Source of the DNA: Ketobacter sp036337295
GTDB taxonomy: Bacteria > Pseudomonadota > Gammaproteobacteria > Pseudomonadales > Ketobacteraceae
Length of the DNA stretch: 64,000 nt
Direction of reading: 5' to 3'
NCBI GenBank assembly: GCA_036337295.1
Contig: JAYZEN010000006.1
Location: 72,290-136,289 of the forward strand
Part shown: positions 1-8,665 of the stretch, one piece after another
Layout of the letters: every line of letters starts with the position of its first letter
How positions within the stretch are numbered: the first letter of the stretch is position 1
The notes under the pieces: model-generated
Databases searched by the model: none
What the model was told of the DNA's origin: nothing
What the model saw: the letters and a program-made list of their open reading frames with translations, nothing else
Position numbers and translations under genes: made by a program

Positions 1-1
1 T

Positions 2-199
2 AATGAAATTGAGCCTCTGACCCGCCGCGAGCAGGCGGTGTTGGCGCTGATCCAGCAGGGCTTATCGAACAAAGCCATTGCCGAATCCCTGTTCATCTCG
101 CCCAACACCCTCAAGGTGCACATTCGCAACCTGTACGGAAAAATGGGGGTCGAGAACCGTACTCAAGCGCTGTTGAAACTGCAATCACCCTCCCGCTGA
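2..199 (+). CDS. C-terminal fragment of a LuxR/MalT-type transcriptional regulator
   Basis: The frame is open from the left edge of the window to a TGA, leaving 65 codons of a gene that starts outside. They form a complete LuxR-type helix-turn-helix: the LTRRE opening, then GLSNKAIAESLFISPNTLK and VHIRNLYGKMGV, as in FixJ/NarL and MalT/LAL regulators. The sensory or ATPase part is missing, so it cannot be assigned to response regulators or to large ATP-dependent MalT-type activators. It ends about 90 bp before the ETF-QO gene on the same strand and could regulate it, but nothing in the sequence proves this. Confidence 0.8.
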   Translation, partial: NEIEPLTRREQAVLALIQQGLSNKAIAESLFISPNTLKVHIRNLYGKMGVENRTQALLKLQSPSR

Positions 200-219
200 A
201 CCCGTTTCACCCTCATAAA

Positions 220-235
220 TCACCCCTGGGGGTGA
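220..235. promoter_or_regulatory. Inverted repeat in the LuxR/ETF-QO gap
   Basis: TCACCCC and GGGGTGA form a 7-bp perfect dyad with a 2-nt centre between the regulator stop and the ETF-QO start. It could be an operator or the stem of a weak terminator; no T tract follows. The core CCCCTGGGGG recurs at 2006-2015, just after the ETF-QO gene. Confidence 0.35.
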
Positions 236-290
236 GTTCTACAAGCGCGCTCTTGATTACGCTGGAACGGTCGCAATCAGGAGACTAAAC

Positions 291-1997
291 ATGGAACGGG
301 AAACCCTTGAATACGATGTCATCATTGTGGGCGCCGGGCCTGCGGGCCTGTCCGCCGCCTGCCGCCTGAAACAGAATGCGTTCCAGCAGGGGCGGGAATT
401 GAGTGTTTGCGTGTTGGAGAAAGCTGCGGAGGTAGGGGCGCACTCCCTCTCCGGTGCCCTGTTACAACCAACGGCACTCAACGAGTTGTTCCCGGACTGG
501 CGGGAGCGGGGGGCGCCGCTGCGGGTGCCGGTGACCCGGGATGACGTGCATTACCTGTTGTCTGAGCGTCGCAGTGTGCGATTCCCGGGGGTGCTGGCGT
601 CCCGGGTCATTCACAATGATGGGAACTACATCATCAGCCTGGGGTTGTTGTGCCGCTGGCTGGCGCAACAGGCCCAAGACCTGGGGGTGGAGATCTATGC
701 GGGCTTTACCGCCAATGAAGTGCTGTACGACGCAGACGGGGCGGTTCGGGGCGTACGCACCGGGGACATGGGCCTGGATCAGGAAGGCAATACCAAAGCG
801 GGTTTTCAACCCGGCGTGGACCTGGTGGCGTCTTATACCCTGTTTGCCGAGGGCTGCCGTGGTCATCTGGGCAAACAACTGATCCAACGTTTTGACCTGG
901 ACCGTGACAGCGGCACCCAGCACTACGCCATCGGCATCAAAGAGGTGTGGGAGATCGACCCGGCCCGGCATGAGCCCGGCAAGGTGTTGCATTGTTTCGG
1001 GTGGCCGTTGTCCCGCTCTTCCACCGGGGGTGGTGCATTCCTCTATCACGGGGAGAACAATCAGGTGTCCCTTGGATTGATCACCGACCTCAACTACCGC
1101 AACCCCTGGCTTAGCCCCTTTGATGAATTACAGCAGTGGAAGCTGCATCCCCTGATCAAACCGATGCTGACCGGTGGCAAGCGCATTGCCTATGGTGCCC
1201 GTGCCATCAACAAGGGCGGGTTGCAGGCGGTGCCCAAGCTGAGTTTTACGGGCGGTTTGTTGCTGGGCTGTGATGCGGGCTTTATGAATTACCCCAAGAT
1301 CAAGGGCAACCACACCGCAATGAAGAGTGGGATGCTGGCCGCGGACGTGGTGGCGGCGGCGCTGCAAAACGAGGCGGAAAAGAAAGCGGTGCCGGTACGG
1401 ACAGACCCGAACCCACAGTCTGGCTCGAACCCAAAGAGAGCCGATCTCACCTCGTACCAGACGGCGGTGCGTGAGTCCTGGCTGTACCGGGAACTATACC
1501 AGGCCCGCAATGTGGCGCCTGCCATGCACCGTTTCGGTATGCTGTTGGGTTCGTTGTTCAGCTTTGTGGATTATGGCCTGCTGCGGGGGCGTCTGCCGCT
1601 GACGTTGCGGGATGATCAACCGGATCATGCGACGTTACTGCCCTTGGATCGGGCTACGCCAATAACGTATCCCAAACCGGATGGGGTTATCACCTTTGAC
1701 AAACTCGCTTCGGTTTACCTGTCCAACACCCACCATCGGGAGGATCAGCCCTGCCATCTGCAGCTGCGGGACCCTGATATTCCGCTGCAGTATAACCTGC
1801 CCCGGTTTCAGGAGCCGGCCCAGCGCTATTGCCCGGCAGGGGTGTATGAGGTGGTGGAGGAGGGCGGTAAAACCGTGTTCCGGATTAATGCCCAGAACTG
1901 CGTGCACTGCAAAACCTGCGACATCAAAGACCCCACCCAGAACATCACCTGGGTGCCGCCTGAGGCTGGCGGTGGGCCGAACTACACGGCCATGTAA
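291..1997 (+). CDS. Electron transfer flavoprotein-ubiquinone oxidoreductase (ETF-QO)
   Basis: 568 residues, the usual length of bacterial ETF-QO. The enzyme takes electrons from reduced ETF (fatty-acid and amino-acid dehydrogenases) and passes them through FAD and a 4Fe-4S cluster to membrane ubiquinone. The N-terminus holds the FAD dinucleotide fold (DVIIVGAGPAGLSAA, residues 9-23). The C-terminus holds the cluster cysteines C514, C537, C540 and C543 in the CPAGVYEV and CVHCKTCDIKDP motifs and ends in the conserved GGGPNYTAM. The ATG at 291 has an AGGAG at 279-283. The etfAB genes are not adjacent, which is common. The family assignment is secure; a role in alkane or fatty-acid oxidation is inference. 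Confidence 0.95.
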   Translation: MERETLEYDVIIVGAGPAGLSAACRLKQNAFQQGRELSVCVLEKAAEVGAHSLSGALLQPTALNELFPDWRERGAPLRVPVTRDDVHYLLSERRSVRFPGVLASRVIHNDGNYIISLGLLCRWLAQQAQDLGVEIYAGFTANEVLYDADGAVRGVRTGDMGLDQEGNTKAGFQPGVDLVASYTLFAEGCRGHLGKQLIQRFDLDRDSGTQHYAIGIKEVWEIDPARHEPGKVLHCFGWPLSRSSTGGGAFLYHGENNQVSLGLITDLNYRNPWLSPFDELQQWKLHPLIKPMLTGGKRIAYGARAINKGGLQAVPKLSFTGGLLLGCDAGFMNYPKIKGNHTAMKSGMLAADVVAAALQNEAEKKAVPVRTDPNPQSGSNPKRADLTSYQTAVRESWLYRELYQARNVAPAMHRFGMLLGSLFSFVDYGLLRGRLPLTLRDDQPDHATLLPLDRATPITYPKPDGVITFDKLASVYLSNTHHREDQPCHLQLRDPDIPLQYNLPRFQEPAQRYCPAGVYEVVEEGGKTVFRINAQNCVHCKTCDIKDPTQNITWVPPEAGGGPNYTAM

Positions 1998-2004
1998 GCG
2001 TTTT

Positions 2005-2016
2005 GCCCCTGGGGGC
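2005..2016. terminator. Short GC dyad after the ETF-QO gene
   Basis: GCCCC-TG-GGGGC is a 5-bp palindrome 8 bp after the stop codon. It has no following T run, so it may be only part of a terminator or a protein site. It shares CCCCTGGGGG with the dyad upstream of the same gene. Confidence 0.25.
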
Positions 2017-2204
2017 GACCGTTGCGCCGGAGTAGATTGACTTGTTTATAAAATGCCACCAAATCAGAGGGTTGAATCGCAGGTTTCCGGTTCCGGGCCG
2101 GTGTGGGCTCGGAGCTGGACGCGGTATAGGGGGGAACTGATTAGATAAAAACCGCGCAACCAGTTCAAATTTGGACATTTTGGCCGCGTCTTGGTCTATA
2201 TTGA

Positions 2205-5204
2205 GTGAATACGGATAAATATGGACGGACTGGTAGGATACCCTTGCATCACGCGGCAGGTAGCTCAGACAGGGACAGCGCACACAGGGATACAATCAGA
2301 AATTTCTTCAGGGCAGATATCAGCATCTGCCTGGGCATCGTCTTACTTTTTTTTTCCTCCCCGCTGTTTGCTCGTACGGCGGTAACGCTCCAGGATGATC
2401 TGCAGTCCGTTGCGGTCAGTCCTTTCGCAGAGTACTTCCTCGATCAGAACAGTGTTTTGACGCTCACCGATGTACAGGCCCTGCCTCGTCAGGACTGGTT
2501 TTCCAGTCAGAGCACAGCGCCCTTTTTCGGATACAGTTCCGACACTCTTTGGGTGCGGGTACACCTACAACACGGTGGCAGTGCAGCGCTCACCAGTTTG
2601 CTGGAAGTGCAGTATCCCTTGTTGGACTACGTGGACGTATTTGTATTCGAACAGGGTGAGCTGAGCCAGGAGTGGCACTTGGGAGATGCCTATCCCTTTG
2701 ACCAGCGTCCGGTGGATGCCAACAACTTTATGGTGCCATTGCACTTTGAACCGGGCACACATCTGTATGTGTATCTGCGTATTCGCTCCACCAGCTCCCT
2801 TGGAGCGCCTCTTCGAATCTGGAACTACGATCATTATTTTGATGCCCAGCAGTCCACCATGGTGGGGCAGGGGCTTTACTACGGCATCATCCTGGTGATG
2901 GTGTTGTACAACCTGTTTATTTATCTCAGCGTCCGGCATCTCAGTTACCTGTATTACATTGGCGCCGCGTTCGGTTGTTCTGCCTATGTGGCGTCAGTAC
3001 AGGGAATCGGGTTCCAGTTCGTCTGGCCGGACTATCCCTGGATCAATACCTTCGCGATTCCTGCGGCACTGTCGATATTCGGCTTTATGGGGACCTTGTT
3101 CGCCATTTCGCTGTTGGATGTGCGGCGCAGCACACCCCGGCTGTATTGGGTCTTTGTGTTGCTGGCCAGCTGCTTCGTGGCGGTACTGGCCTTGAGCTTT
3201 GTGCTGGAATACCGTTCCGCCACCATTCTGGTGTCCATGGTTGGCATGCCCACCACATTGATCGTGATCTGCTGCGGTTTCTATTTGATGCATCTGGGCG
3301 TGCGGGCGGCGCGCTTTTTTGTTCTGGCATGGACCGTATTGTTGTCGTCGGTGTTTATTACCGGGTTGAGCAAGTTCGGCGTTTTTCCCAGTCACCCGTG
3401 GATCAACTACTCTGTTCAGATTGCCTCGGCAGTGGAAGTGTTGCTGTTTTCTTTCGCGCTGGCGGATCGAATCAATGATGAACGCAAAGCCAAGTTGGAT
3501 GCGCAAAAGCAGGTGGTGGAAAATGAGTTGAAAGTTCGGGCGGAGCACAAACGGCTGCTGGAACTGAAGTATCAGGCCGCGGTGGATGACCTGAAAACCC
3601 GCAAAAACCTGTTGATGGCACAGGCGGAGAACAATGCGAAAAGCCGTTTTCTGGCCACCATGAGCCATGAAATCCGCACGCCTCTGAATGGCGTGTTGGG
3701 GATGTCTGAACTGATGTTGGATACCGGTCTGGACGAAGTGCAACGTCATTACCTGGCGTCGATCTCCCAATCCGGCAAGGCGTTGCTCGGCATCATTGAT
3801 GACATCATGGATTACGCCAAGATCGCCGAAGGGAATCTTGAGTTGAAAGTCGTCGATGTGGATCTGGAGCAGTTGTGCCGGGAGTGCATTACTTTCTTTT
3901 CCGCCAGTGCTGAATCCAAGCAATTGGACTTGCTGTGCTCCTTCGCACCGGGCACCCCGCGCCATGTAAAAGCGGACTCAGTACGACTGAGGCAGATCCT
4001 GCTCAATCTGCTGGCGAATGCCTTCAAGTTCACCCAGCAAGGCTATGTGAGTCTAAGAGTGTCATCCGCTCCGGCAATTCGGGATCAAAGTGCACAGCAA
4101 ATTCGCTTTGATGTGCTGGATACGGGGATAGGTATTGAGCATGCCGTGCAGAGAAAATTGTTTAAGGCCTTCAGCCAGGCGGATCTGACTGTTGCCCGCA
4201 AATTCGGGGGCACCGGCCTGGGTTTGAATATCTCCAAAAAACTGTCGGAGTTAATGGGCGGCGAAATCGGTGTCGTCAGCACGCCCGGGCGCGGCAGTCG
4301 CTTCTGGTTCAGCATCGAGTGCCATCGGGCCGGGCGCAAGTTCATTCAGGAACGGCAACTGCCTATGGTGCCGCTGCAGAATAAATCACTCCTGATCATG
4401 ACCGAATCCCTGACTCTGGCCCAGTTGCTACGGGAACAGGCGGTGGACTGGGGCATTCGCCCGTTGGTGGCCAATAGCTGGCTGGAAGGCACGGAAATGC
4501 TGCAGTTCGAAGCGAGCCAGGGCAATGGTGTGGATTACGTGGTTACCGATTACAGTCAGGCTGCCCTGGACTTTATCGGTGGTGTTTGCACCCGCGACCA
4601 ACGCAACGGACCGCGTTTTGTGTTGCTTAATGGGATGAATGCAGCCCAGCGTTGTGCTGAAAACCCTTATCCGGGGTTGATCCGCTGCCTGCAAAAGCCT
4701 TTTGTCCCTTGCCAGCTGTTGCAACTGTTATTGCAGTTCGAAGAAGTGCAGCTCCTGCCAGACATTGAACGCATGAAATCGGGTAACCCGGGGTTCCCGG
4801 GCAAAACTGTATTGGTGGTGGAAGACAATCGCGTTAACCAAATGGTGATAGGCGGCCAACTCACCAAGTTGGGGGTAGACTATGTGCTCTGTGAGGACGG
4901 CCAGGCCGCCATTGATTTGCTGTTGCGCAAGCACAACCACTTTGACCTGGTGCTGATGGATTGTGAAATGCCGGTGCTGGACGGCTATACCGCTGCCGGC
5001 CGTATTCGGCAGTTGGAGCAAAGCAAGCAGTGGCTGGCCCTGCCCATTGTCGCCCTCACAGCCCATGTCTTGAAAGAGCATCAGGAACAGGCCAGTCAAT
5101 GTGGTATGAACGAGCATCTGGCAAAGCCGGTGGATGCCCGCGCCTTGCAGGAAGTGTTGGCGCGCTATCTTCGATTCCAACCGCTTAAGGCTGGTAACCA
5201 GTAA
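2205..5204 (+). CDS. Hybrid histidine kinase with 7TMR-DISM sensor, pseudo-receiver and receiver
   Basis: 999 codons from a GTG with no clear ribosome site, so the start is uncertain. A signal-like hydrophobic stretch lies near residues 38-56. Order of domains: extracytoplasmic 7TMR-DISMED2 beta-sandwich (about 62-190), seven-helix 7TMR-DISM membrane block (about 218-430), coiled coil, HisKA with phospho-accepting H488 in MSHEIRTPLNG, HATPase with N box (LLANAFKF), DTGIGI and GTGLGLN, a receiver-like region (about 725-845) lacking the acidic pocket, and a good C-terminal receiver with D919 in LMDCEMPVLDGY. The layout resembles BarA/RetS-type kinases without an Hpt domain, so phosphotransfer must go to a separate Hpt protein. 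A close paralogue lies at 53719-56520. The ligand is unknown; DISMED2 domains are related to carbohydrate-binding folds. Confidence 0.9.
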   Translation: MNTDKYGRTGRIPLHHAAGSSDRDSAHRDTIRNFFRADISICLGIVLLFFSSPLFARTAVTLQDDLQSVAVSPFAEYFLDQNSVLTLTDVQALPRQDWFSSQSTAPFFGYSSDTLWVRVHLQHGGSAALTSLLEVQYPLLDYVDVFVFEQGELSQEWHLGDAYPFDQRPVDANNFMVPLHFEPGTHLYVYLRIRSTSSLGAPLRIWNYDHYFDAQQSTMVGQGLYYGIILVMVLYNLFIYLSVRHLSYLYYIGAAFGCSAYVASVQGIGFQFVWPDYPWINTFAIPAALSIFGFMGTLFAISLLDVRRSTPRLYWVFVLLASCFVAVLALSFVLEYRSATILVSMVGMPTTLIVICCGFYLMHLGVRAARFFVLAWTVLLSSVFITGLSKFGVFPSHPWINYSVQIASAVEVLLFSFALADRINDERKAKLDAQKQVVENELKVRAEHKRLLELKYQAAVDDLKTRKNLLMAQAENNAKSRFLATMSHEIRTPLNGVLGMSELMLDTGLDEVQRHYLASISQSGKALLGIIDDIMDYAKIAEGNLELKVVDVDLEQLCRECITFFSASAESKQLDLLCSFAPGTPRHVKADSVRLRQILLNLLANAFKFTQQGYVSLRVSSAPAIRDQSAQQIRFDVLDTGIGIEHAVQRKLFKAFSQADLTVARKFGGTGLGLNISKKLSELMGGEIGVVSTPGRGSRFWFSIECHRAGRKFIQERQLPMVPLQNKSLLIMTESLTLAQLLREQAVDWGIRPLVANSWLEGTEMLQFEASQGNGVDYVVTDYSQAALDFIGGVCTRDQRNGPRFVLLNGMNAAQRCAENPYPGLIRCLQKPFVPCQLLQLLLQFEEVQLLPDIERMKSGNPGFPGKTVLVVEDNRVNQMVIGGQLTKLGVDYVLCEDGQAAIDLLLRKHNHFDLVLMDCEMPVLDGYTAAGRIRQLEQSKQWLALPIVALTAHVLKEHQEQASQCGMNEHLAKPVDARALQEVLARYLRFQPLKAGNQ

Positions 5205-5245
5205 GCGCCAGCGGCTGCCGGCAAATTTCCGCGTATATCCGCTTC

Positions 5246-5264
5246 AGCCCTGTCTGGCAGGGCT
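5246..5264 (+). terminator. Hairpin between two kinase genes
   Basis: AGCCCTG and CAGGGCT form a 7-bp stem with a 5-nt loop 42 bp after the upstream kinase stop. No U tract follows, so it could be a weak terminator or a processing or regulatory structure in a read-through transcript. Confidence 0.35.
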
Positions 5265-5323
5265 ATACTGCTATCCATGGGTGTATTCCGGGGGCCGGAG
5301 ATGAGGCAGAGGATGAGGTCGCA

Positions 5324-7615
5324 GTGAACAGCACGGTCGCTCGTAACCTGTTGGTGATGTTGCTTTACTGGGGGCTCTCCCTGAGCACCGAGTTGCTGGC
5401 GATTCCCCCCGACTATGCCACGCCGGTCTGGCCTTCTGCCGGTGTTGCCCTGGGCTTTGTGGTGATCTACGGTTCCAGCCTGTATCCGGGGGTGTTCCTT
5501 GGGGCCTTGGCGGCCAATCTTTACACCGCTTTCAGTCAGGGCATCCCCATTACCCTGGAACAGTTTTCGTTCGCGGCTGCCGTAGCCATCGGAGCCGTGC
5601 TGCAGGCTGGGGTGGGTCGTTACCTGATGGTGCGGCTGCGCTTGCTGCCCAATGAACTCACCAACGGAGCCCAGATCATTCGTTTCCTGTTGGTGGTTGG
5701 GCCGGTCAGTTGTCTGGTGAATTCCCTAAACGGCGCCACACTGTTAGTGCTGTTTGGCATCGTACCCTGGAGTGGGTGGCTCAGTAACTGGATCGTGTGG
5801 TGGGTCGGTGACTCAGTAGGGGCGCTGGTGATCACCCCTTTTGTGGTTCGCATGCTGAAATGGTCCAGCGACGAATCCCGGGGTTGGCAGAGCGCGCTGA
5901 TGCCGGTGATTTTCCTGGGGCTGGTGATTGCGTCGTTCTACTTCGTGCGTGGTCTGGAGCAGGCGAATCGGCGGGTAATGGTGGCGGACATCGGCCAGCA
6001 GTTCGAGGCGGTCTTGAAGCTCAATGTCAATGAGTTGCGAGTGGTGCTGGAAGCCGTCAGCAGTTTCCTCAGTGCCAGCAAGGCTGTCACGCCCGAAGAC
6101 TTCGATACCTTCAGCGCGCCCCTGTTGCAAAGCAATGACTCTATTCTGGCGCTGCAGTGGGCACCGTTGATCCCCAACGAGGCGCGTGGCGATTTTGTCC
6201 TGTCCATACGGGGGCAGGGCTATCCGGTGTTTGAAATCCGGGAGCTTGGGGTTAAGGGTCGAATGCTGGTGAGCCGGGACAGGCCACAATACCTGCCACT
6301 GACCTATATCCACCCTATGACAGGGAACGAGCGGGCTCATGGCCTGGATGTGCTGGCGTTGAACTATCGCCGCGAGCCAAGAGATATTTTGCAGAATGGC
6401 GAAGCCAAAGCCAGCAAGCCGGTGGTGTTGGTGCAGGAGTCCGGTGATGAGTTGTCTTATGTGCTGGCCGCCCCAGTGAAACGAGGCTCGCCCTCGGCCA
6501 TCGCCGGCCTGGCCCAAGTGATTTTCAACATTCGACAATTGCTGGCTCAGGCCATAGACAAAGATGATTTGCGAGCAGCGTTGCGCCTGGTGGATGTCAC
6601 CGATCCTGCCGAGCCGATCCTGCTGCATCGGGGGCAGTCAGCCCAGACTCAAGCCGAGTGGCACTCTGTTTTTCGATTTATGGGGCGTTCCATACGTATT
6701 GAGCTTTCCGCCACTCCAGACATCATGTCACGGGTCTCCTCCTGGCAAAGCTATGCGATTCTGATCGGTGGCCTGTTGTACGTGGCCCTGCTGGAAGCGG
6801 TGTTGCTCACCATGCTGACACACCAGCGTATTATCGAGCGACAGGTGGACATCAAAACCCAGGAACTGGCGCAGGCCAAGGACTTTGCGGAGCGGGCCAG
6901 CATGAGCAAAACCGAGTTTCTGGCCAGCATGTCCCATGAGCTGAGAACACCTTTGAACTCGGTCATCGGCTTCACCCGGCGGGTGCTGCGGCGCTCGGGT
7001 AGCCGCCTGGATGAACGCAGCCGCGAGTCCCTGGTGATTGTGGAGCGCAATGCCAATCATTTGTTGGGGCTGATCAATAATCTACTGGACATCAGTAAGG
7101 TGGATCTGGGGAAGCTGGATCTCAGTATTTCAGAATTCCCGCTGGATGAGATGCTGATGGAGGCCCGCGATCAGTTCATGCCGCTGGCGAAAGCCAAAGA
7201 CAACCGCTTTGTGCTCGATTGTCAGTTCCACGGCAAAATACAGGCTGATGCCACCCGCGTTCGGCAGATCATCATCAACCTCCTGTCCAATGCCATCAAA
7301 TTCACCAGCGGGGGTGAGATCAAGTTGGCGCTGCGGGAGCAGGAGCTGTCTGGGGTGAAAGGCGTCATGCTGCAGGTGATGGATGACGGCATCGGGATCT
7401 CGTCGGAGGATCTGGCCAAACTGTTCAATAAGTTTCAGAAGGTTGGCAAATCCGACAAGCTGAACCCGGAAGGGACCGGACTCGGATTGGCGCTGGTGAA
7501 AGAATTGGTGGAGCTGCTCAATGGAAAGGTCAGCGTCAGCAGCCAGCCGGGACAGGGCAGCACCTTCTCGGTTTGGCTGCCGCTGTTCAATAGTTTGTAT
7601 TCAGATAAGGGGTGA
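5324..7615 (+). CDS. MASE1-CHASE membrane histidine kinase
   Basis: 763 codons from a GTG with GAGG at 5314-5317. Residues about 8-205 are hydrophobic with the MASE1 pattern (PVWPSAGVALGF near the start, WVGDSVGALVITP later). Residues about 220-420 form a periplasmic CHASE domain, followed by a transmembrane helix near 470-495, HisKA with H538 in MSHELRTPLNSVIGF, and HATPase (LLSNAIKFT, DDGIGI, GTGLGLALV). There is no receiver, unlike the upstream hybrid kinase. MASE1 and CHASE sensors answer unknown small molecules. The stop lies only 9 bp before the left att repeat, so in an island-free chromosome this gene would run convergently into tRNA-Pro. Confidence 0.9.
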   Translation: MNSTVARNLLVMLLYWGLSLSTELLAIPPDYATPVWPSAGVALGFVVIYGSSLYPGVFLGALAANLYTAFSQGIPITLEQFSFAAAVAIGAVLQAGVGRYLMVRLRLLPNELTNGAQIIRFLLVVGPVSCLVNSLNGATLLVLFGIVPWSGWLSNWIVWWVGDSVGALVITPFVVRMLKWSSDESRGWQSALMPVIFLGLVIASFYFVRGLEQANRRVMVADIGQQFEAVLKLNVNELRVVLEAVSSFLSASKAVTPEDFDTFSAPLLQSNDSILALQWAPLIPNEARGDFVLSIRGQGYPVFEIRELGVKGRMLVSRDRPQYLPLTYIHPMTGNERAHGLDVLALNYRREPRDILQNGEAKASKPVVLVQESGDELSYVLAAPVKRGSPSAIAGLAQVIFNIRQLLAQAIDKDDLRAALRLVDVTDPAEPILLHRGQSAQTQAEWHSVFRFMGRSIRIELSATPDIMSRVSSWQSYAILIGGLLYVALLEAVLLTMLTHQRIIERQVDIKTQELAQAKDFAERASMSKTEFLASMSHELRTPLNSVIGFTRRVLRRSGSRLDERSRESLVIVERNANHLLGLINNLLDISKVDLGKLDLSISEFPLDEMLMEARDQFMPLAKAKDNRFVLDCQFHGKIQADATRVRQIIINLLSNAIKFTSGGEIKLALREQELSGVKGVMLQVMDDGIGISSEDLAKLFNKFQKVGKSDKLNPEGTGLGLALVKELVELLNGKVSVSSQPGQGSTFSVWLPLFNSLYSDKG

Positions 7616-7624
7616 TGGTTGATG

Positions 7625-7639
7625 ATGGTCGGAGTGAGA
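7625..7639. repeat. Distal att repeat of the tRNA-Pro element
   Basis: ATGGTCGGAGTGAGA, identical over 15 bp to the 3' end of the tRNA-Pro gene at 13406-13420. It marks the end of the element away from the tRNA and lies 9 bp beyond the kinase stop codon. Confidence 0.8.
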
Positions 7640-7702
7640 TCAACCGAACTAACGACTTAAGAATTTGAAATTAAAGCAATTATTGTTTTTCGGTCCGGAT
7701 AT

Positions 7703-7722
7703 ATACCCCCGTTAATACCCCC
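7703..7722 (+). repeat. Paired ATACCCCC direct repeats, candidate integrase arm sites
   Basis: ATACCCCC occurs at 7703-7710 and 7715-7722, 12 bp apart. The same doublet with the same 12-bp spacing occurs near the other end of the element (13275-13293, last base T). Position 60-150 bp inside both att cores fits arm-type binding sites of a tyrosine integrase. This is an inference from symmetry. Confidence 0.5.
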
Positions 7723-7744
7723 AATTGAACGCCTTTGGCCGTGC

Positions 7745-7773
7745 TTGATGGTTGTACGCAACTAGCGTATAGT
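7745..7773 (+). promoter_or_regulatory. Promoter of the toxin-antitoxin operon
   Basis: TTGATG (7745-7750) and TATAGT (7768-7773) are separated by 17 bp, a good sigma-70 match. The -10 element overlaps the right half of the first operator repeat, as expected for an autorepressed toxin-antitoxin operon. Confidence 0.65.
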
Positions 7774-7800
7774 CTCCGTATGTACGCAACTAACGTATAG
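7753..7800 (+). promoter_or_regulatory. Two operator repeats for the toxin-antitoxin repressor
   Basis: TGTACGCAACTAGCGTATAG (7753-7772) and TGTACGCAACTAACGTATAG (7781-7800) are direct repeats 28 bp apart, differing at one base. The first contains the perfect dyad TACGC-AACTA-GCGTA. They surround the -10 element and reach the toxin start, so bound antitoxin would block transcription. The binding protein is inferred to be the antitoxin at 8148-8459. Confidence 0.65.
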
Positions 7801-7806
7801 GTGGGA

Positions 7807-8151
7807 ATGAAAGCGGTCTTTGTTGAGTTACCGCCCTTTGAGCGATACCGCAGCCAGTATTTGGATGATGAAGCCTTCAAGGGATTACAGCAAGAGTTGC
7901 TGGCTAACCCGGTGGCAGGCGATGTTATCAAAGGCACCGGTGGTTTGCGCAAGGTGCGCTATCAGGATCGGCGCCGGGGCAAGGGAAAGCGGGGCGGTGT
8001 ACGGGTTATTTATTATTGGTGGTTGGGGGGTGCCCAGTTTTGGCTGTTCACCCTCTATGGTAAAGGCGAAATGTCCGACCTCAGCGAAGATGAGAGAAAG
8101 GCTTTGGCCCAGATGTTGAAACAGGAAATGGCCGCGAGGTGTCAATCATGA
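7807..8151 (+). CDS. RelE/ParE-superfamily toxin (HigB-2-like)
   Basis: 114 residues from the ATG at 7807; a GTG two codons upstream (7801) would also work. The sequence opens MKAVFVELPPFERYR and has the basic core KVRYQDRRRGKGKRGGVRV followed by IYYWWL and LFTLYGKGEM, the pattern of RelE-like toxins of the HigB-2 group, which cleave mRNA on the ribosome. The toxin precedes the antitoxin, as is typical of higBA-type operons, and overlaps it through ATGA. The pair lies at the outer edge of the element, where it could stabilise it. Confidence 0.85.
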   Translation: MKAVFVELPPFERYRSQYLDDEAFKGLQQELLANPVAGDVIKGTGGLRKVRYQDRRRGKGKRGGVRVIYYWWLGGAQFWLFTLYGKGEMSDLSEDERKALAQMLKQEMAARCQS

Positions 8152-8459
8152 AACGTAATCTGTTTGCTGAATTGAATGAGGGCTTCCAGGCGCTGAAAGA
8201 ACAGCGTGAAGGCAAAGTGACCTTGAAGGAGCACCCGGTAGAACTACCGGCCAGCCCTGAAATATCCAGCACAGAGCTGGTGAAGCTGCGGGAAAACCTG
8301 CACCTGTCACAGGCCGTGTTTGCCCGCTATCTGCGCATCAACAAGCGTACGCTGGAGAACTGGGAACAGGGCAGAGCCAAGCCCAATGCCCAGGCCGCGC
8401 TGCTGATCAGGATGGTAGAAAAGTTCCCTGATACTATTGATCGGCTGGGTATGGTGTAA
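8148..8459 (+). CDS. nadS: NadS-family helix-turn-helix antitoxin
   Basis: 103 residues from the ATG in the ATGA overlap with the toxin stop; a GTG at 8139 gives three more. The N-terminal half (MKRNLFAELNEGFQALKEQR) is the part expected to bind the toxin. The C-terminal half is an XRE-type DNA-binding domain with LSQAVFARYLRINKRTLENW and EQGRAKPNAQA, characteristic of NadS-type partners of RelE-like toxins. It should neutralise the toxin and repress the operon through the repeats at 7753-7800. Confidence 0.85.
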   Translation: MKRNLFAELNEGFQALKEQREGKVTLKEHPVELPASPEISSTELVKLRENLHLSQAVFARYLRINKRTLENWEQGRAKPNAQAALLIRMVEKFPDTIDRLGMV

Positions 8460-8602
8460 ATTCCTATTGCGGGTGAGCGCGGTTTTAGTTGTTGAGAATT
8501 GTTGAAGTGTTGAATCTTGAAATCTGCTTTAAGCCGAGGTTTGGCGCGTTTCTTTTAGTTACCCCTTGTTACCCATATCGAAACAACAACCAACCCCACA
8601 AA

Positions 8603-8642
8603 GCGGCTGTAAATAGCCCGTAACTGCGGCTGGAAATACCCC
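8603..8642 (+). repeat. Imperfect 17-bp direct repeat in the island
   Basis: GCGGCTGTAAATAGCCC (8603-8619) and GCGGCTGGAAATACCCC (8626-8642) match at 15 of 17 positions, 23 bp apart. The second overlaps another ATACCCCC. The rest of the 206-bp gap between the antitoxin and the next gene shows no recognisable signal. Confidence 0.5.
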
Positions 8643-8665
8643 CAAGCCCCAGGCTGGGGAGTACC

